Below are positions 5,398 through 7,620 of a stretch of DNA of 7,620 bases, piece by piece. The DNA lies in NCBI GenBank assembly GCA_947455805.1, contig CANGSN010000134.1, positions 1-7,620 of the forward strand. The letters are read 5' to 3'. Under the pieces are notes generated by a model. That model ran no database searches. It was not told the DNA's origin and was given only the letters and a program-made list of their open reading frames with translations. Every line of letters starts with the position of its first letter. Within the stretch, counting starts at the first letter, position 1. The position numbers and the translations under genes are program-made. Source of the stretch: Planctomycetota bacterium (lineage in GTDB: Bacteria; Planctomycetota; UBA1135; UBA2386).

Positions 5398-6906
5398 TCA
5401 GTTCGTCGCCCGCGGCACCAGCACGACCTGCACCTGGTCGACCAGCAGGTCGGCGCGCGCGCCGGCGGCGACGTCGGCGATCACGGTGATCCGCAGCTGC
5501 TTCTGCGACGTCACGTGGCGCAGGCTCGAGGTGGTGAACGCCAGCGTCTGCGTGGTCGTCGTGCTGGCGACCGACGGCAGTTCGACCACGGTGTCGAAGC
5601 GCTCGTCGACCGGGTTGTAGAGCGACATGCGCAGGAAGCTGTCCTGGCCGCCGCGCGAGCAGCGGGCGGTGCCCTGCACCCGCAGCTCCAGCGTGTCGGT
5701 GGCGAGGCCGACCGGCAGGTCGAAGCGCACGTTGATGCCGGCGACCTCGCGGCCGTCGACGGTCTCGGTGGTCAGCTCGTAGCCGTCGCCATCGACGTCG
5801 ACGAGGTCGGCGCGGGTGCCGATGGCCGAACTGCCGGCGGCGAACTGTACCTGCGCGCGCGTGACGTCGAGCGTCGTCGGCGCCGCCGCCGTCGGCAGCG
5901 CCGCGAACGACGGCCGCAGGTCGAAGCCCTGCAGCAGCCAGCGCTCGTCGGGCCACAGCAGCACCGGATTGCCGGTGTCCTTGCCGATCCACGCGAGGCG
6001 CATGCCGTTGCGGCCGGCCTGCGGCTCGGCGAGGCCGAACAGCACGCGGTCGGCGCCCGGCGTGAAGCGTGGCCACGCGACCTCGCCGTTCGGCACGAGG
6101 CGCAGGGTGACGAAGCTGGTGGCGACGTCGACGTAGGCGAGGCTCGCGACCTGGGCCGAGATCCGGCGCACGAACACGATCTGGCTGCCGTCGGGCGACC
6201 AGCTCGGCGCGCGGTCGCCGCTGCCGGCGCCGGTCGCGCTGCCGCCATCGGTCAGCGGCTGCGGGTTCGCGCCCGAACCGCTGCAGGTCCACAGCGTGTG
6301 GCGGCCACTGGCGTCGGCGCGGCTCCAGACGATGCGGTCGCTCGGCCGGTGCCAGTCGGCTTCGCCGTCGCCGCCGCCGGTCAGCGGCGTCTGCAGCCGC
6401 GTCGGCGAGGAGCCGTCGGCGGCCATCGTCCACAGGGCGCGCTGGCCGTCGCGTTCGCTGGTGAACAGGATCGTGCTGCCGTCCGGCGACCAGCTCGGTT
6501 CGTCGTCGCGCGAAGCGTCGCTGGTCAGGCGCACCTCGCCGACGGTGCCGTCGAGCGAGCTGGTGAACAGTTCGCGGCTGTCGGCGTCGCCGTTGCTGCG
6601 CTCGCGCGCGAACGCCACGCGGTTGCCGTCGGGGTGCAGCCGCGGCATGCGCTCGGTGCCGGTGCGGTCGGCGACGCGTTCCCTGCCGAGGTTGCGGTCG
6701 TCGCGCAGCGCCAGTTCGGCGAACTGGAACGGCGAGTCGACGCGGGCGCGCGCGGCCACCAGCTGCGGCGGGATGCTGCCGCCGCCGATCGGGGTGCTGC
6801 TGTCGCTGCCGCCGCCGCTACAGGCCGCCAGCAGCGCGGCGGTGAGCACGGATCGGGGCGTGCAGGGGCGGGCGAGACGGCTCTTCGGCGCAGGCATTGG
6901 CGCCAT
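5398..6906 (-). CDS. TolB/PD40-type beta-propeller lipoprotein with C-terminal beta-sandwich
   Basis: A 502-residue protein from ATG 6906. Starting further upstream at 7014 would add an Arg-rich 36-residue lead in front of the signal peptide and run into queA, so it is rejected; ATG 6897 is a second option. The signal peptide ends LLAAC, giving lipidated Cys29 followed by Ser and a GGGSDSSTP linker. Residues 85-320 hold about five PD40/WD40-like blades, each opening with a variant of 'P-x-WSPDG-x-x-I-x-F': MPRLHPDGNRVAFAR (87-101), PSWSPDGSTILFTS (137-150), ADWHRPSDRIVWS (183-195), PSWSPDGSQIVFV (234-246) and WPRFTPGADRVLFG (278-291). Residues 365-500 form a second domain of beta-strands starting DLVDVDGDGYE (367-377), whose Asp pattern could bind calcium. 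TolB-type propellers are protein-interaction platforms or glycan/peptide binders; no catalytic triad is visible. It converges on the cluster with nine bases between stops. Role unknown. Confidence 0.8.
   Translation of the reverse strand: MAPMPAPKSRLARPCTPRSVLTAALLAACSGGGSDSSTPIGGGSIPPQLVAARARVDSPFQFAELALRDDRNLGRERVADRTGTERMPRLHPDGNRVAFARERSNGDADSRELFTSSLDGTVGEVRLTSDASRDDEPSWSPDGSTILFTSERDGQRALWTMAADGSSPTRLQTPLTGGGDGEADWHRPSDRIVWSRADASGRHTLWTCSGSGANPQPLTDGGSATGAGSGDRAPSWSPDGSQIVFVRRISAQVASLAYVDVATSFVTLRLVPNGEVAWPRFTPGADRVLFGLAEPQAGRNGMRLAWIGKDTGNPVLLWPDERWLLQGFDLRPSFAALPTAAAPTTLDVTRAQVQFAAGSSAIGTRADLVDVDGDGYELTTETVDGREVAGINVRFDLPVGLATDTLELRVQGTARCSRGGQDSFLRMSLYNPVDERFDTVVELPSVASTTTTQTLAFTTSSLRHVTSQKQLRITVIADVAAGARADLLVDQVQVVLVPRATN
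6185..6498 (-). repeat. Near-identical 23-base repeats encoding two propeller blades
   Basis: Bases 6185-6207 and 6476-6498 match at 22 of 23 positions. Both encode the PSWSPDGS motif of two PD40 blades of the same gene (antisense as read on the + strand). The identity at DNA level, more than the protein motif demands given codon freedom, could reflect recent blade duplication or codon bias; codon bias in a high-GC genome is the simpler reading. Confidence 0.6.
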
Positions 6907-6980
6907 GCTGCAGCAGCTCGCCGGTGCCGGCAATGGCCCGCGTTTCCGTGCGGCGCTCCGCCAGGGTATGAAGCCGCGCC
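6907..6980. promoter_or_regulatory. Divergent intergenic region between propeller gene and queA
   Basis: 74 bases separate the two start codons, and both genes need an outward promoter here or within each other's 5' ends. On the + strand TATGAA (6967-6972) resembles a -10 box, with TTTCCG (6943-6948) as a poor -35 at 18-base spacing. It would start transcription only about two bases before the queA GTG, implying a near-leaderless message. AGGG (6963-6966) is 14 bases from the GTG, too far for a normal ribosome site. No operator palindrome or riboswitch-like structure is apparent. The promoter positions are weak guesses; the region's role is inferred from gene layout. Confidence 0.35.
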
Positions 6981-7620
6981 GTGCGCGTCGCCGACTTCGA
7001 CTTCTCGTTGCCACCGGAGCTCATCGCCAGCCGTTCCGTCGAGCCGCGCGACCAGGCGCGCCTCTTGGTGCACGACCGGGAGACGCGCACGACCGAGCAC
7101 GCGATCGTCGCCGAGTTGCCGCGCTTCCTGCGCGCCGGCGACCTGCTGGTGCTGAACGACACCCGCGTGATGCCGTGGCGCCTGTGCGGCAAGCGCGCGA
7201 CCGGCGGTGCCGTCGAGTGCCTGCTGGTGCGCCTCGACGGCGACGTCGGCGAAGCGTTCGTCAAGCCGAGCAAGAAGCTGAAGCCCGGCGACGTCGTGCC
7301 GATGGAGGACGGCGCCATCGCCATGACGCTGCTCGAGCGGCGCAGCGAGGGCCGCTGGCAGGTGCAGTTGGCCGTGCTTCAAGGCACGGTGGCGGCGGCG
7401 CTCGAACGCTGCGGGCGCGCGCCATTGCCGCCGTACATCGAACGCGACGGCGACGAGGACGTCGCCGCCGACCGCGCGCGCTACCAGACGGTCTACGCGC
7501 GCGTGCCGGGAGCGATCGCCGCGCCGACCGCGGGCCTGCACTTCACGCCGGAGCTGCTGCAGCGGATCGCCGACGCCGGCATCGTGACGACGACGGTGAC
7601 GCTGCACGTCGGCGAAGGCA
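6981..7620 (+). CDS. queA: S-adenosylmethionine:tRNA ribosyltransferase-isomerase QueA, 3'-truncated
   Basis: QueA transfers and isomerises the ribose of S-adenosylmethionine onto 7-aminomethyl-7-deazaguanine in tRNA position 34, making epoxyqueuosine in the queuosine pathway; it acts in the cytoplasm. The first 213 codons are present, about 60% of the roughly 350-residue family length, and the frame runs off the window. GTG 6981 is chosen because it gives the family N-terminus (V/M)RVADFDFSLPPELIA. Further family blocks are LLVLNDTRVMPWRLCGKR (55-72), GGAVECLL (75-82), APLPPYIER (147-155), YQTVYARVPGAIAAPTAGLHF (168-188) and VTLHVGEG (206-213). All are close to E. coli QueA (for example its LPPYI, YQTVYS and PTAGLHF). 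No good ribosome site is seen. It is transcribed away from the propeller gene and is unrelated to the envelope cluster. Confidence 0.96.
   Translation, partial: MRVADFDFSLPPELIASRSVEPRDQARLLVHDRETRTTEHAIVAELPRFLRAGDLLVLNDTRVMPWRLCGKRATGGAVECLLVRLDGDVGEAFVKPSKKLKPGDVVPMEDGAIAMTLLERRSEGRWQVQLAVLQGTVAAALERCGRAPLPPYIERDGDEDVAADRARYQTVYARVPGAIAAPTAGLHFTPELLQRIADAGIVTTTVTLHVGEG

Noticed and set aside
5398..6906. Naming the propeller gene tolB
   Set aside because: It is a lipoprotein with a divergent blade set and an added C-terminal beta-domain, lacks the N-terminal TolB domain, and has no tol-pal neighbours.
6907..7014. Upstream extension of the propeller gene to 7014
   Set aside because: It would place 36 Arg-rich residues before the lipoprotein signal peptide and overlap queA head-on; the ATG at 6906 gives a normal signal peptide.
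5515..7155. Long open frame on the + strand (546 codons)
   Set aside because: Antisense to the propeller gene and running out of frame into queA; both real genes have clear family motifs, this one has none.

Overview
The window is very GC-rich (estimated by eye at around 70% G+C) and densely coding. It looks like chromosomal DNA from a Gram-negative (diderm) bacterium. Five proteins carry lipobox signal peptides, none with Asp after the lipidated Cys, which fits outer-membrane lipoproteins if the E. coli sorting rule holds. Shine-Dalgarno sites are weak or absent at several starts. The lineage cannot be fixed from sequence alone. The mix of envelope lipoproteins, a GGGS-type lipoprotein beta-propeller and high GC would suit a Planctomycetota- or Myxococcota-like organism, but that is a guess. 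No RNA gene, mobile element, CRISPR array or clear terminator was seen.

Bases 2-5388 (+ strand) look like one transcription unit of six genes, cut at its 5' end by the window edge. In order they are: a protein with two FlgO/CsgG/LpoB-like domains (5'-truncated); an LpoB-type lipoprotein; a COG3014-type lipoprotein; a small PEGA-like lipoprotein; a second two-domain FlgO/CsgG-like periplasmic protein, paralogous to the first at its C-terminus; and a small YcfL (DUF1425)-like lipoprotein. Spacings are 14, 26, 73, -1 and +1 bases, so the last three genes are nearly or actually overlapping. LpoB, COG3014 and YcfL families are, to my recollection, neighbours in gammaproteobacteria. Finding them here with two FlgO-like proteins and a PEGA protein suggests an expanded version of that envelope module. 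Its function is not established: a cell-wall synthase regulator or an outer-membrane/surface-structure assembly complex are the two natural hypotheses.

Bases 5398-6906 (- strand) encode a lipoprotein with a TolB/PD40-type beta-propeller followed by a C-terminal beta-rich domain. It converges on the cluster with a 9-base gap. A 74-base divergent intergenic region separates it from queA (+ strand, GTG at 6981, 3'-truncated by the window end), the tRNA queuosine-biosynthesis enzyme, which is a housekeeping gene unrelated to the cluster.

No stretch above 300 bases is without a gene. The longest non-coding gaps are 74 and 73 bases.
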